The notes beneath the pieces are model-generated. The model made no database searches, had not been told where the DNA came from, and saw only the letters and a program-made list of their open reading frames with translations. Of a DNA stretch of 8,039 nucleotides, positions 1 to 7,516 are shown piece by piece. A program made the translations under genes and the position numbers. Source of the DNA: Chitinophaga pinensis (lineage in GTDB: Bacteria; Bacteroidota; Bacteroidia; SXHM01); the NCBI GenBank assembly GCA_945889235.1, contig CAMDBK010000127.1, positions 1 to 8,039 on the forward strand. The letters run 5' to 3'. The first letter of the stretch is position 1; the number at the start of each line of letters is the position of its first letter.

Positions 1-785
1 CTGCTGCAGAGCATTTGACTCCGGTTGTGCTGGAGCTTGGTGGAAAAAGTCCGTGTATTGTTGACAAAAATGCAAACATCGATGTTGCTGCTAAGAGAAT
101 AGCTTGGGGAAAAACCATAAATGCCGGACAAACCTGCATTGCTCCTGATTATGTGCTTATCAACAAAAAGGTAAAGCAGCAGTTCATTGATAAAATGAAG
201 CAAACCATTACTGAGTTTTATGGTGCCGACCCTAAGGCAAGTCCTGATTTTGCGCGCATAATAAGCGACAGACATTTTGAGCGCGTGAAAAAACTTATTG
301 ACGGTGATGTGGTAGCAGGCGGACAAAGTGATGCTTCACAAAAATACATTGCACCAACGGTAATTGACAACGTTACCAACGACCATAAAATAATGCAGGA
401 AGAAATTTTTGGCCCTATTGTTCCCCTGATGGAATACGATACAGTTGACCAGGCTATTGCCAAAATAAACAGTGGCGAAAAACCTTTGGCTCTTTATATC
501 TTCAGCAGAAACAAGGATTTCAGTGAGCGTATTATTAACGAAACTTCATCTGGGGCAGTATCGGTAAATGAAGTAATGATGCATGCCGGCCATCCCGGAC
601 TGCCTTTTGGCGGAGTGGGTAACAGCGGAACGGGTGCCTACAATGGCAAATTTGGTTTCGATACCTTTTCACACACCAAACCAGCCCTTAAACGCCCGTT
701 TATGTTTGATGTAAAGCAGAAGTATGCGCCTTATACACCCGGAAACGTGAGTTTTATCCGGTTTGCTATTAATAAGTTGCTGTAA
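1..785 (+). CDS. Aldehyde dehydrogenase, class 3 (ALDH3) type, C-terminal part (5' end outside window)
   Basis: NAD(P)-dependent oxidation of an aldehyde to its acid, probably cytosolic; the substrate cannot be read from sequence, but ALDH3 members often take medium- or long-chain and aromatic aldehydes. The frame is open from base 3 (it starts AAEHLTPVVLELGGKSP) with no start codon of its own. A TTG at 15 falls inside the conserved motif and is not a start. Catalytic residues are present: the general-base Glu in LELGGKSP (codon 33-35) and the nucleophile Cys in GQTCIAPDY (codon 135-137). The cofactor-site EEIFGPI motif follows, and the class 3 C-terminal signature LPFGGVGNSGTGAYNGKFGF comes near the end. 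About 260 residues are seen. The family is usually about 450-460 residues, so roughly 200 N-terminal residues, including the NAD-binding fold, lie upstream. The stop is TAA at 783-785. The gene converges on the PorU2-like gene. Family assignment is firm; substrate is unknown. Confidence 0.95.
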   Translation, partial: AAEHLTPVVLELGGKSPCIVDKNANIDVAAKRIAWGKTINAGQTCIAPDYVLINKKVKQQFIDKMKQTITEFYGADPKASPDFARIISDRHFERVKKLIDGDVVAGGQSDASQKYIAPTVIDNVTNDHKIMQEEIFGPIVPLMEYDTVDQAIAKINSGEKPLALYIFSRNKDFSERIINETSSGAVSVNEVMMHAGHPGLPFGGVGNSGTGAYNGKFGFDTFSHTKPALKRPFMFDVKQKYAPYTPGNVSFIRFAINKLL

Positions 786-811
786 ACCGATTTGAAACAT
801 CTTTTACCCAA

Positions 812-996
812 TCCGGAACTCCTTTTCTTGTTCCGAAACTCCTTTTGACCTTTCCGGAACTCCTTTTCTTGTTCCGAAACTCCTTTTGACCTTTCCGGAA
901 CTCCTTTTCTTGTTCCGAAACTCCTTTTAGCCTTTCCGGAACTCCTTTTCTTGTTCCGAAACTCCTTTTAGCCTTTCCGCAACTCCTTTTGACCTT
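812..996. repeat. 41-bp tandem repeat array, four full units plus a half-unit
   Basis: Four 41-bp units start at 812, 853, 894 and 935, and a last half-unit covers 976-996. Each unit consists of two related half-units: A, TCCGGAACTCCTTTTCTTGT (20 bp), and B, TCCGAAACTCCTTTT followed by GACCTT or AGCCTT (21 bp). The B tail reads GACCTT in units 1 and 2, AGCCTT in units 3 and 4, and GACCTT in the last half-unit. Each later A half-unit creates the palindrome TTCCGGAA with the preceding bases. The 41-bp period is not a multiple of three and no reading frame runs through it, so it is not coding. It fills most of the 296-bp convergent gap between the aldehyde dehydrogenase and the PorU2-like gene. 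Function is unknown; it could be a slippage-prone spacer, a protein-binding array or a transcript 3' end structure. Confidence 0.93.
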
Positions 997-1010
997 TCCG
1001 GAGTTGCGGA
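976..1010. terminator. Perfect 11-bp inverted repeat at the end of the array, possible bidirectional terminator
   Basis: TCCGCAACTCC (976-986) and GGAGTTGCGGA (1000-1010) are exact reverse complements separated by 13 bases. The left arm is the last copy of the tandem half-unit. It sits between two convergent genes, where a shared terminator is expected, 72 bp beyond the PorU2-like stop. Neither side has a clean T-tract directly after the stem, so it is not a textbook intrinsic terminator. The stem-loop itself is certain as sequence; the terminator role is inferred. Confidence 0.45.
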
Positions 1011-1081
1011 TTTGAAATTCCGAACGATTTTAGCTGGTTTTTGATTAAAAACTGTATGTAATGCTGCTTATTGAATGTCGG

Positions 1082-4000
1082 CTACCTCATCAGGTACATC
1101 TTCCCGAAATTCTTTTTAATGAATTTATCGGCACCCGAGCCGCGGTGCTCAATATCCTGTCCGCCTATATAGGCAGTGGCGGTGTAGAGATACACCCCGT
1201 TGGCAAGCTGGTCGCCATATTCGTCTTTTCCGTTCCAGGCAAACTGGGTAATGTTACGCCCTATGTTAATCGGACCCAGTTCATCGGTAGTAATTTCGCG
1301 CACTACTTTTCCGGTAATGGTCATTATCTGTATGCGGAAATAATCGGGAATAACCGAGCCGGTAAGTACAAACACAAAGCGCGTGGAAGTGCTGAACGGG
1401 TTAGGATAATTCAATATATCGGTAATGGTTGAACGGTTGATAACCTCAAACGAAATGTTGTATTGAAACGAGCCTGAATTATTGTTTGATTTATCACTTC
1501 CCTGAACGTTTAGTTTATAAATACCATCCATTGTAAAGGTAGGACTGAATTTGATGGTGGCTTTATTTTCAGGAGCTGAAGCCGGATAAAAATCCAACAG
1601 GCCCGGAATAAAATGAATGACCTCATTACTGCCATCGGGTTTGGTAACCACTACGTGAATGTGTGCGGTATCAGCCTGACTATCCATAATCAGGTATTGA
1701 TTTTCGTCATCAAGGCCCATTACAATATGGGGCTTTGCCGAAACTATATCGCCATCCAATATATGAATACCATCAAAGGTAACATCCAGAATAGGATTAA
1801 TGCGGTCGCCATTAACGCTGAACTGCACAAAGCCGATGTTATTAAAATGGTATTGCTCCAGCTGGTCGGGAATTCCATTTGAGTCATACGGATTTACCTC
1901 AACCCATAATTTATTACCGCCTAATAAATCAGAAGTAGGGACAGTAACCTGGTCAATCAATACATCATCTATCAGCAGCGGAGCCTGACGGGGATATGGG
2001 ATATTAACCGTATCGTTATTAGTTTTCTGTATCCAATAATGAACCAGCAAACTATCCATATCATAATCACCAATGTTTTCAATGGCTGTTTTAAATAGAA
2101 TATCCTGAAACTGGTCAACCTCAGGACTAAGAAACTCAAACCCGATATTAGGATTTAAAGCGGCCTCTGGCACCTGGTCGTAAAGAATTTGCCAGCGCTC
2201 CAACTGAACAGGAGTTCGGGTAGTATCATCCTGCGTAAAAGCCTGAAGTTTCATATACGGAAAATCAACACTATTAATAATGCCGGGCAAAGCCAAGCTA
2301 TCAGGATTTGTTGAAGGATAGATTAAATAATCGGAAAGTAATTCTTCTTCCGTACCATTTTGGTGCACACCAATAATGGTAACATTCATAGTATCATCCG
2401 TGGGTATCTCACTCGGATGGCGGTCCCAGTACATCCAGTTCCATCCTGCAGAAGGACCAATCAAAGGAGTGGTGATAGTGCCTTTATTAAAAGTTCCGTT
2501 TATCAGTCCGTTTATATCAATTACTGAATGGGGATTATCGCCAATAACAGAAATTGCTGAAGCAAGATCACCTTTTTGACAAAAAAATGCCCAGGGATAA
2601 TGAAGATTAATATTATCAATTTCATTAAAACCCAAAGCATGGAAAGAATTTAATGTTGTTGTACTCCAGGGTGTAAATGTTCCTTGAGTACTATACGTGT
2701 TTCCATTATAGTACACTGTTTCGTTTGGAATCCAATTATAAATAAGAATATAAAAACTATCGGAAACTACAGTATTTAAGAAGTTTTCAAAAGCCGGCAT
2801 TGAACCAGCTTGTTGCCACAAAAATATTTTCCAAGGTCTGTTCCTTCCGCAGGAACCAATTGAACTATTCAATTGTCCGAACGTATTCTGCATGTACATT
2901 TGTTGTTGTGTTTCAGGATCAATTCCCGGTGTCCCCCATGGTTCCAAGGTGTTATTATCAATTACCGCAACAATTACCTGAGGACTAAAAATAGTATTTC
3001 CCCCGCAAGCTAAATAGTCTTGCACAGCAAGGTCCAGCTTCCACGAAATAGGGTAAGCCTCATCTAACGTAGAGGGGTGCCCAATATTATGAGCCGAAAC
3101 AGTCTTGGGGGTATTAACAAAATCAAATTTTCTAAAAGGTCGGTTATGTTGCATAAAACTATAATTATTGCCTTCATAACCTGTTGTATCACTTGGTTTA
3201 AATTGAAAAAAATGGGCTTGTCCCCATCCGTATTTTCCGGTTATGTATTGGAAAGAACTTTCGCGCCAGCGGTAAGTTGTGGGATATATAGTTGGGTCTA
3301 ATGAAGCGCGCCAGAAATAAACAGTACTGTCTGGCATATTGGCAAGCAGTGTTGGAGTCCAGTTTACCACTCCCCCGCCCTGCGTAATGGTAGTGTACTG
3401 AAGTGAAGGACTATTAAACCTGTCAGTGGTATCTAATTCCAGCCGATATGTTTTGCTTGCTGCAAAAGGGTCGCCTGTTGAGGCTTTCAGCGTAATGCCC
3501 TGCTCACCCATAATGGCAAATTTGTAAGGATAAACCGGAATAATATCAGGTGATTGCACCACAAAATTCATGTTATTGATAAAATTATTCTGCTCCGATA
3601 ATTCATCAATTACAGGAGAAGGTCCGTCATCAACATGGATGTAAAGCTGATTAATTCCAATACCATATATTTGGTTAAGCGCAAAACGCACAGATACGGT
3701 ATCTTTAAAAAATACGGGGGCAAATCTTTTAGCTACAAATCCTCCTGAAATGTTTCCCGGAAAAGTTCGGGCAACATATAAAGTCAGCGTGTCACCGTAT
3801 GTTCGTCCAAAATTATTGATAATGATATTCACATCAAACGAGTCTAGTTCAGTGGTAAGGTTAATAGGTGTACAACATGCATCTGGGTTAGTAAAATAAA
3901 CATTAGGTTCAGAAATTGCAAGATCGGGAAGGGGCTGAGTATTTATTTTTATACCCGGGTCACCATGCAATGTATTTTGCATGGCTGTGAAATTGAGAAG

Positions 4001-6355
4001 ATAATTTCCCGGAGCCTGAATATCTGCTACCGTTTGTTTCATCACATTTCCAATGGTGTAGTGGTAACGTTTGTATGAAAGATTTGAATAAAGGCTATCA
4101 CCATAAATTGCCAATGCGCTTGTAAGACCTATACCGGAAGAGGCTAAAAAACCAATTGCTCCTTTACTGTCTGTAAGCACCCACGGTTCACTCATACTTA
4201 AACTTAAACCCGGCACGTTATGTATATCACCTGAAAGGCATGAGTTTCCAAAAATAAAGGGATACCGTGATTCATTATTATACGTTTCAACATTATCAAG
4301 ATTTACGTCAAACCCGCCACCCGAAGCATGCCCGAAAAAGGTCATTAAAGAAACACCGTTATTTATTAAGTCTCTTACTGAGTCAGCAACTGATATATCA
4401 ATTGGCAACGAACTGCTTTTCATAAATTTCTGAACATAACCTCCATACAACGAATCTTCAATTATTTCTTTAAATACATCCAGATAATAACAAAGCAAAT
4501 CATTTTGAGGGCCGTCAGCTCCTCCGCAAAAATGCAATACGCGTTTACGCCACTCAGCAGGTTCAACTCCTTCGTATTCTACTACTTTATCTAAATAATG
4601 CTGCGCCTGATCAGGTGTGCGTGCAGCAACTCTTCCAACGGGAATAGCAGGTTCATATAAATTTCCTCCTAATCCAGCTGTTATCAACATATCGCAGGGT
4701 GGATAACCAAATGTTGGAATAAGACAATTTGCATAATTGCTTGCATTATTCCTGCATTGATGTGGATAAATCCCTTTACCGTAAAGCAACAAATGCTGGG
4801 TGCTGTCGGGTCCCCAGTTATGATAGGCATAATCAGCAAAGTGGCGGATTGCCATTGGATTTTTACGGATGCCATGCGCAAACTGGTCATATAGCTCGTC
4901 AATATCAAATAACTCAGCATTATATCCGCTCTGACTTCTGTAGAGTTTGTAGTTCTGACCCTCTGACCAAAGGCTTTTATGCGTAATAATGTAAAAATTT
5001 GGAGGAATAATGTAATTGGTAATATCAAGAAAATAACCATCACCATTGGTTCCGCAAGGTTTTAAGACAGATATATTATTGGCAGCAATCTGTGCATCAG
5101 TGGTGAGGTAACATTCTTTATACTGTTCATTTCCGTCATCAGGAACCAGTGCTGAATTTGCTCCTCCATTAGGAAACAAAGTAATTCTTCTGTGATTTGA
5201 AAGATCGTATAATCTTCCTGTTGTGCCTTGAAGATTAAAACCGATTAGATTAAGCAATGTTTTACTTTGAAATTGATTGGTATTATCAAGAACAAACATT
5301 TTTGAATAAGAGGTAACATTATTAAGATTCATAGTATGCGGATACCTTAGCGTAACGTAGGCTACCGCTGCTGTTGAACTTGAAGGGTTGGGGTCATAAT
5401 GTGAAAACCCTACATTGGTTATATTATTATTAAGCACATTAACATTACCGGTTGTAGGAAAGGAAATATTATATCGTTTTACGTTATATCCACTGAAAGT
5501 TGTATCAGTATAATAGGTGTAAATACCTATACGCATATGGTGATCCCCATCTGAAATTCCAATCAGATTTGCTCTCACGGAAGACAGTGGTCCTCCGTAA
5601 TAAACCGAGGGTGTATTAATGGGTGATACATTATAACCGCCTACGCCAAATGCTGTAGAAAAGTACCCTTCACCTGCTGTATATTCAGGGCTGGTTGAGT
5701 AATCTATAATACTATATCGTTGTCCTCCGAAATAATTTATACCCTGTATAAGATTATCTGAACCATTCATATAATAAACTGTATTCTCTTTATAAAAGTA
5801 ATCAGCCGGTGTAATGCCTGTAATATCAATATCGGTACTATTCTGAAATCTTAAACCTGCAGAGCCCCATGAAAAAAAATAAAAAGCGGTGTCGTTAAAC
5901 AAACTGTAATATGGATTTCCATGGCTTACGGGAGAATCATAAGCTTCCCTGTCAAAATAACCATCGTTGCGCTGTGCATAAAATTCAACATAATCGCCCG
6001 TGTCAAAACTGCCATCACCACCATCAACCACATAAATGTAAAGTTCTTTTCCCCGCCCGAACATCTGAATATTTTCAGGATTGTTAGCAAAATCACTTAC
6101 AGGAATTCCGCTGTTTACAAGGGCATCATACGTAATACGGTAAATGCCATCCTGTAAAATCGGGAATTTATAATAAGGCTGGCTGTAATTAATCCATGAA
6201 TTGGTATACTGCGAAAATGCAGCAAGAGGAGTTAAAGCAAAAATCAAAAGAACACCGCAAAGGCGAAGAGGCGAAGAGAAATAGTAACCACAAAAACTTT
6301 GCGTCTTTGCGTCTTTGCGGTGAAAACTTCTTTTCTTACGTAAAAGTCCCCTCAT
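1082..6355 (-). CDS. porU2: PorU2-like gingipain-family (C25) cysteine peptidase, putative T9SS sortase
   Basis: A 1757-residue cell-surface protein. Order: a long signal peptide (about 1-48, ending LAAFSQ); an N-terminal beta-rich region to about 440; a peptidase C25 domain (about 445-790); CARDB/Ig-like regions (about 808-930 and 1398-1510) with further beta domains; and a C-terminal FlgD-Ig/T9SS-type domain (about 1647-1757) containing NYPNPF and NGKDEYGDQLANGVYLY and ending GKMYLMR. The catalytic dyad is visible as His676 in TFFGHASGGG and Cys706 in FGNSCLSGD, 30 residues apart, close to gingipains and PorU. PorU removes T9SS C-terminal domains and attaches cargo to a surface lipopolysaccharide. 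PorU is nearer 1150 residues; the larger size and domain layout match what is annotated as PorU2, whose role is not established. It could instead be an exported C25 protease. The ATG directly follows the PorV-like stop, and no other in-frame ATG occurs before the mature protein. A repeat element lies within the signal peptide (see 6253-6322). C25 assignment is very secure; the symbol is less so. Confidence 0.9.
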   Translation of the reverse strand: MRGLLRKKRSFHRKDAKTQSFCGYYFSSPLRLCGVLLIFALTPLAAFSQYTNSWINYSQPYYKFPILQDGIYRITYDALVNSGIPVSDFANNPENIQMFGRGKELYIYVVDGGDGSFDTGDYVEFYAQRNDGYFDREAYDSPVSHGNPYYSLFNDTAFYFFSWGSAGLRFQNSTDIDITGITPADYFYKENTVYYMNGSDNLIQGINYFGGQRYSIIDYSTSPEYTAGEGYFSTAFGVGGYNVSPINTPSVYYGGPLSSVRANLIGISDGDHHMRIGIYTYYTDTTFSGYNVKRYNISFPTTGNVNVLNNNITNVGFSHYDPNPSSSTAAVAYVTLRYPHTMNLNNVTSYSKMFVLDNTNQFQSKTLLNLIGFNLQGTTGRLYDLSNHRRITLFPNGGANSALVPDDGNEQYKECYLTTDAQIAANNISVLKPCGTNGDGYFLDITNYIIPPNFYIITHKSLWSEGQNYKLYRSQSGYNAELFDIDELYDQFAHGIRKNPMAIRHFADYAYHNWGPDSTQHLLLYGKGIYPHQCRNNASNYANCLIPTFGYPPCDMLITAGLGGNLYEPAIPVGRVAARTPDQAQHYLDKVVEYEGVEPAEWRKRVLHFCGGADGPQNDLLCYYLDVFKEIIEDSLYGGYVQKFMKSSSLPIDISVADSVRDLINNGVSLMTFFGHASGGGFDVNLDNVETYNNESRYPFIFGNSCLSGDIHNVPGLSLSMSEPWVLTDSKGAIGFLASSGIGLTSALAIYGDSLYSNLSYKRYHYTIGNVMKQTVADIQAPGNYLLNFTAMQNTLHGDPGIKINTQPLPDLAISEPNVYFTNPDACCTPINLTTELDSFDVNIIINNFGRTYGDTLTLYVARTFPGNISGGFVAKRFAPVFFKDTVSVRFALNQIYGIGINQLYIHVDDGPSPVIDELSEQNNFINNMNFVVQSPDIIPVYPYKFAIMGEQGITLKASTGDPFAASKTYRLELDTTDRFNSPSLQYTTITQGGGVVNWTPTLLANMPDSTVYFWRASLDPTIYPTTYRWRESSFQYITGKYGWGQAHFFQFKPSDTTGYEGNNYSFMQHNRPFRKFDFVNTPKTVSAHNIGHPSTLDEAYPISWKLDLAVQDYLACGGNTIFSPQVIVAVIDNNTLEPWGTPGIDPETQQQMYMQNTFGQLNSSIGSCGRNRPWKIFLWQQAGSMPAFENFLNTVVSDSFYILIYNWIPNETVYYNGNTYSTQGTFTPWSTTTLNSFHALGFNEIDNINLHYPWAFFCQKGDLASAISVIGDNPHSVIDINGLINGTFNKGTITTPLIGPSAGWNWMYWDRHPSEIPTDDTMNVTIIGVHQNGTEEELLSDYLIYPSTNPDSLALPGIINSVDFPYMKLQAFTQDDTTRTPVQLERWQILYDQVPEAALNPNIGFEFLSPEVDQFQDILFKTAIENIGDYDMDSLLVHYWIQKTNNDTVNIPYPRQAPLLIDDVLIDQVTVPTSDLLGGNKLWVEVNPYDSNGIPDQLEQYHFNNIGFVQFSVNGDRINPILDVTFDGIHILDGDIVSAKPHIVMGLDDENQYLIMDSQADTAHIHVVVTKPDGSNEVIHFIPGLLDFYPASAPENKATIKFSPTFTMDGIYKLNVQGSDKSNNNSGSFQYNISFEVINRSTITDILNYPNPFSTSTRFVFVLTGSVIPDYFRIQIMTITGKVVREITTDELGPINIGRNITQFAWNGKDEYGDQLANGVYLYTATAYIGGQDIEHRGSGADKFIKKNFGKMYLMR
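6253..6322. repeat. 70-bp imperfect inverted repeat inside the PorU2-like signal-peptide region
   Basis: Two 26-bp arms (6253-6278 and 6297-6322) flank an 18-bp AT-rich spacer. The outer 10 bp, CACCGCAAAG and CTTTGCGGTG, are perfect inverted copies. The inner parts show an 8-bp period in both arms (CTTTGCGT twice then CTTTGCGG on the right; GCGAAGAG twice on the left). Of 26 possible pairs, 20 are Watson-Crick. On the minus strand it encodes residues 12-34 of the PorU2-like protein, with the typical peptides HRKDAKTQ and PLRLCG. From memory, such peptides mark a widespread dispersed repeat in environmental bacteria that is often mistranslated as coding. Here it lies within a real gene. Confidence 0.85.
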
Positions 6356-7438
6356 TTATTTTTCCTTTTTCGTGAAATCAAATCTCAGAGAAAACACATT
6401 TGAAAGTAATCCAACACTTTGTCCCACATTAGCCAACGCGTAATCAATTGTAAAGTTTTTAATTCTGACACCCACACCAATATTAGGTTGTATAGTTGTT
6501 ACTTTTTTGCCATCAATATCCAGCACCTGCTGAATGTTTCCAACACCACCGCGTATAAATATAAAATCAGAATAAGCCAGTTGCAGACCGAACTTCGGGT
6601 CAATACTTATCGGGTCACCACCAATGGCAACGTTGCGTCTTCCGTCAAAAGTAAAATCAAGATTGGTTTCAACATAAGTAGTAAATTTCTTGTAAATAGT
6701 AAATTGTTTTCCAACACCAAGAATCAATTTTGGCAACGTAACTTCCAGTGAATTGGAAGGTATTTCATTTCCTGTTTGCAGAAAAACCTGTTTGGTGGTT
6801 TCATCAAGACTATAGCTCCATGCATTGAAGGTAGAAGTAATGTCACGCCCCATAGCAGCAAACTTCCAGGTTCCGCGCTGGTATTGTGCTCCAACATCTA
6901 AACCAAAACCAAACGCTTTTGCAAAATCACCCACTTTGCGGTAAATAATTTTTGCATTTGCTCCGTAACTGAGTCCTTCTATTTTTGATTTCCGAGCATA
7001 CGAAATCAGAAACGCATAATCAGCAGCAGTAAAGGATTTAATACGATCGTAATTAATTTGTCCGTTGTTGTCAATCAACTGTGTTGTGTTTGGAATATCA
7101 TCAACACCAAAGCGAATAACACTAAAGCCCAGTGTGCTCTCAGGATTGATTTTAGCAGCTACACCCAGGTAATCGTACTTCGCTATTCCTGCAAAATACT
7201 CGCTGTGCATCAGTCCTACCTGAAAATTATTTTTTATTTGCGAAAGCCCCGCAGGATTCCAGTATCCTGAAGTTACATCATTGCTTTGTGCAATATATGC
7301 ACCCGACATACCGAGAGCGCGACCGCCAACACCAATGGCCAGAAACTCATTACTGTATTTGGGAGCCTGTGCAAAAGCAGGCAGAAAAACTATTGATAAA
7401 GAAATTGCGAGGAGGGTTGAACGGAATTTAAGTGTCAT
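6356..7438 (-). CDS. PorV/PorQ-family outer-membrane beta-barrel protein
   Basis: A 360-residue outer-membrane protein. A signal peptide covers residues 1-23 (basic start, hydrophobic core, cleavage likely after PAFA). The family signature follows at about 31-65: GVGGRALGMSGAYIA and then YWNPAGL, which is shared by PorV and PorQ and by FadL-like barrels. The remainder is alternating beta-strand sequence ending FSLRFDF before a short basic tail, a typical last barrel strand. In the T9SS, PorV binds the C-terminal domain of cargo leaving the translocon and delivers it to PorU. Here the downstream abutting gene is a C25 sortase-like protein, so this is probably its dedicated PorV-type partner. 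Length is close to the family's usual 350-400. The start is ATG at 7438, right before the signal peptide, with no clear Shine-Dalgarno site. It could be a PorQ-like or generic family member rather than the main PorV; the sequence alone does not decide, so no symbol is given. Confidence 0.88.
   Translation of the reverse strand: MTLKFRSTLLAISLSIVFLPAFAQAPKYSNEFLAIGVGGRALGMSGAYIAQSNDVTSGYWNPAGLSQIKNNFQVGLMHSEYFAGIAKYDYLGVAAKINPESTLGFSVIRFGVDDIPNTTQLIDNNGQINYDRIKSFTAADYAFLISYARKSKIEGLSYGANAKIIYRKVGDFAKAFGFGLDVGAQYQRGTWKFAAMGRDITSTFNAWSYSLDETTKQVFLQTGNEIPSNSLEVTLPKLILGVGKQFTIYKKFTTYVETNLDFTFDGRRNVAIGGDPISIDPKFGLQLAYSDFIFIRGGVGNIQQVLDIDGKKVTTIQPNIGVGVRIKNFTIDYALANVGQSVGLLSNVFSLRFDFTKKEK
6363..6368 (-). 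promoter_or_regulatory. Ribosome binding site of the PorU2-like gene
   Basis: On the minus strand AAAGGA lies 7 bases before the ATG at 6355, inside the last codons of the PorV-like gene. It supports this ATG as the start and suggests translational coupling of the two genes, since ribosomes finishing at TAA (6358-6356) meet the next ATG at once. Confidence 0.6.
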
Positions 7439-7455
7439 AACATTTAAATAGAGTG

Positions 7456-7487
7456 TGAATTTAGAGATTTATTTTCAAAGCGTCAAA
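7456..7487 (-). promoter_or_regulatory. Candidate Bacteroidota-type promoter for the PorV-like/PorU2-like operon
   Basis: On the minus strand, TTTG (7487-7484) and TAAATTCA (7463-7456) are 20 bases apart, resembling the Bacteroidota -33 TTTG and -7 TAnnTTTG elements. The -7 box has two mismatches at its end. Transcription would begin near 7450, leaving a short leader of about 12 bases before the ATG. The match is weak, and the region is AT-rich enough for chance hits. Confidence 0.25.
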
Positions 7488-7490
7488 ATC

Positions 7491-7506
7491 CAAAACGCAG
7501 GTTTTG
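7491..7506. other. Short dyad in the divergent promoter region
   Basis: CAAAAC (7491-7496) and GTTTTG (7501-7506) are exact inverted copies around GCAG. It lies between the divergent PorV-like and acyltransferase genes and next to the candidate promoter, so it could be an operator. Six-base arms are short enough to occur by chance. Confidence 0.2.
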
Positions 7507-7516
7507 ATTTATTATT

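Noticed and set aside
15..785. Complete short aldehyde dehydrogenase starting at the TTG at 15
   Set aside because: The conserved family sequence AAEH continues upstream of this codon in the same frame to the window edge, so the gene is cut by the window, not short.
812..996. CRISPR array
   Set aside because: The repeats are directly contiguous with no unique spacers, and no cas genes are in view; it is a tandem repeat.
1061..1432. 123-residue plus-strand reading frame
   Set aside because: It lies entirely opposite the 3' end of the PorU2-like gene and has no recognisable domain or signal; it is an antisense shadow.
4684..5046. 120-residue minus-strand reading frame
   Set aside because: It lies in another frame inside the C25 peptidase region of the PorU2-like gene, where the main frame carries recognised conserved sequence.
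7435..7443. Tiny minus-strand upstream frame ATG-TTA-TGA overlapping the PorV-like start
   Set aside because: Two codons in an AT-rich leader are expected by chance, and there is no ribosome binding site.
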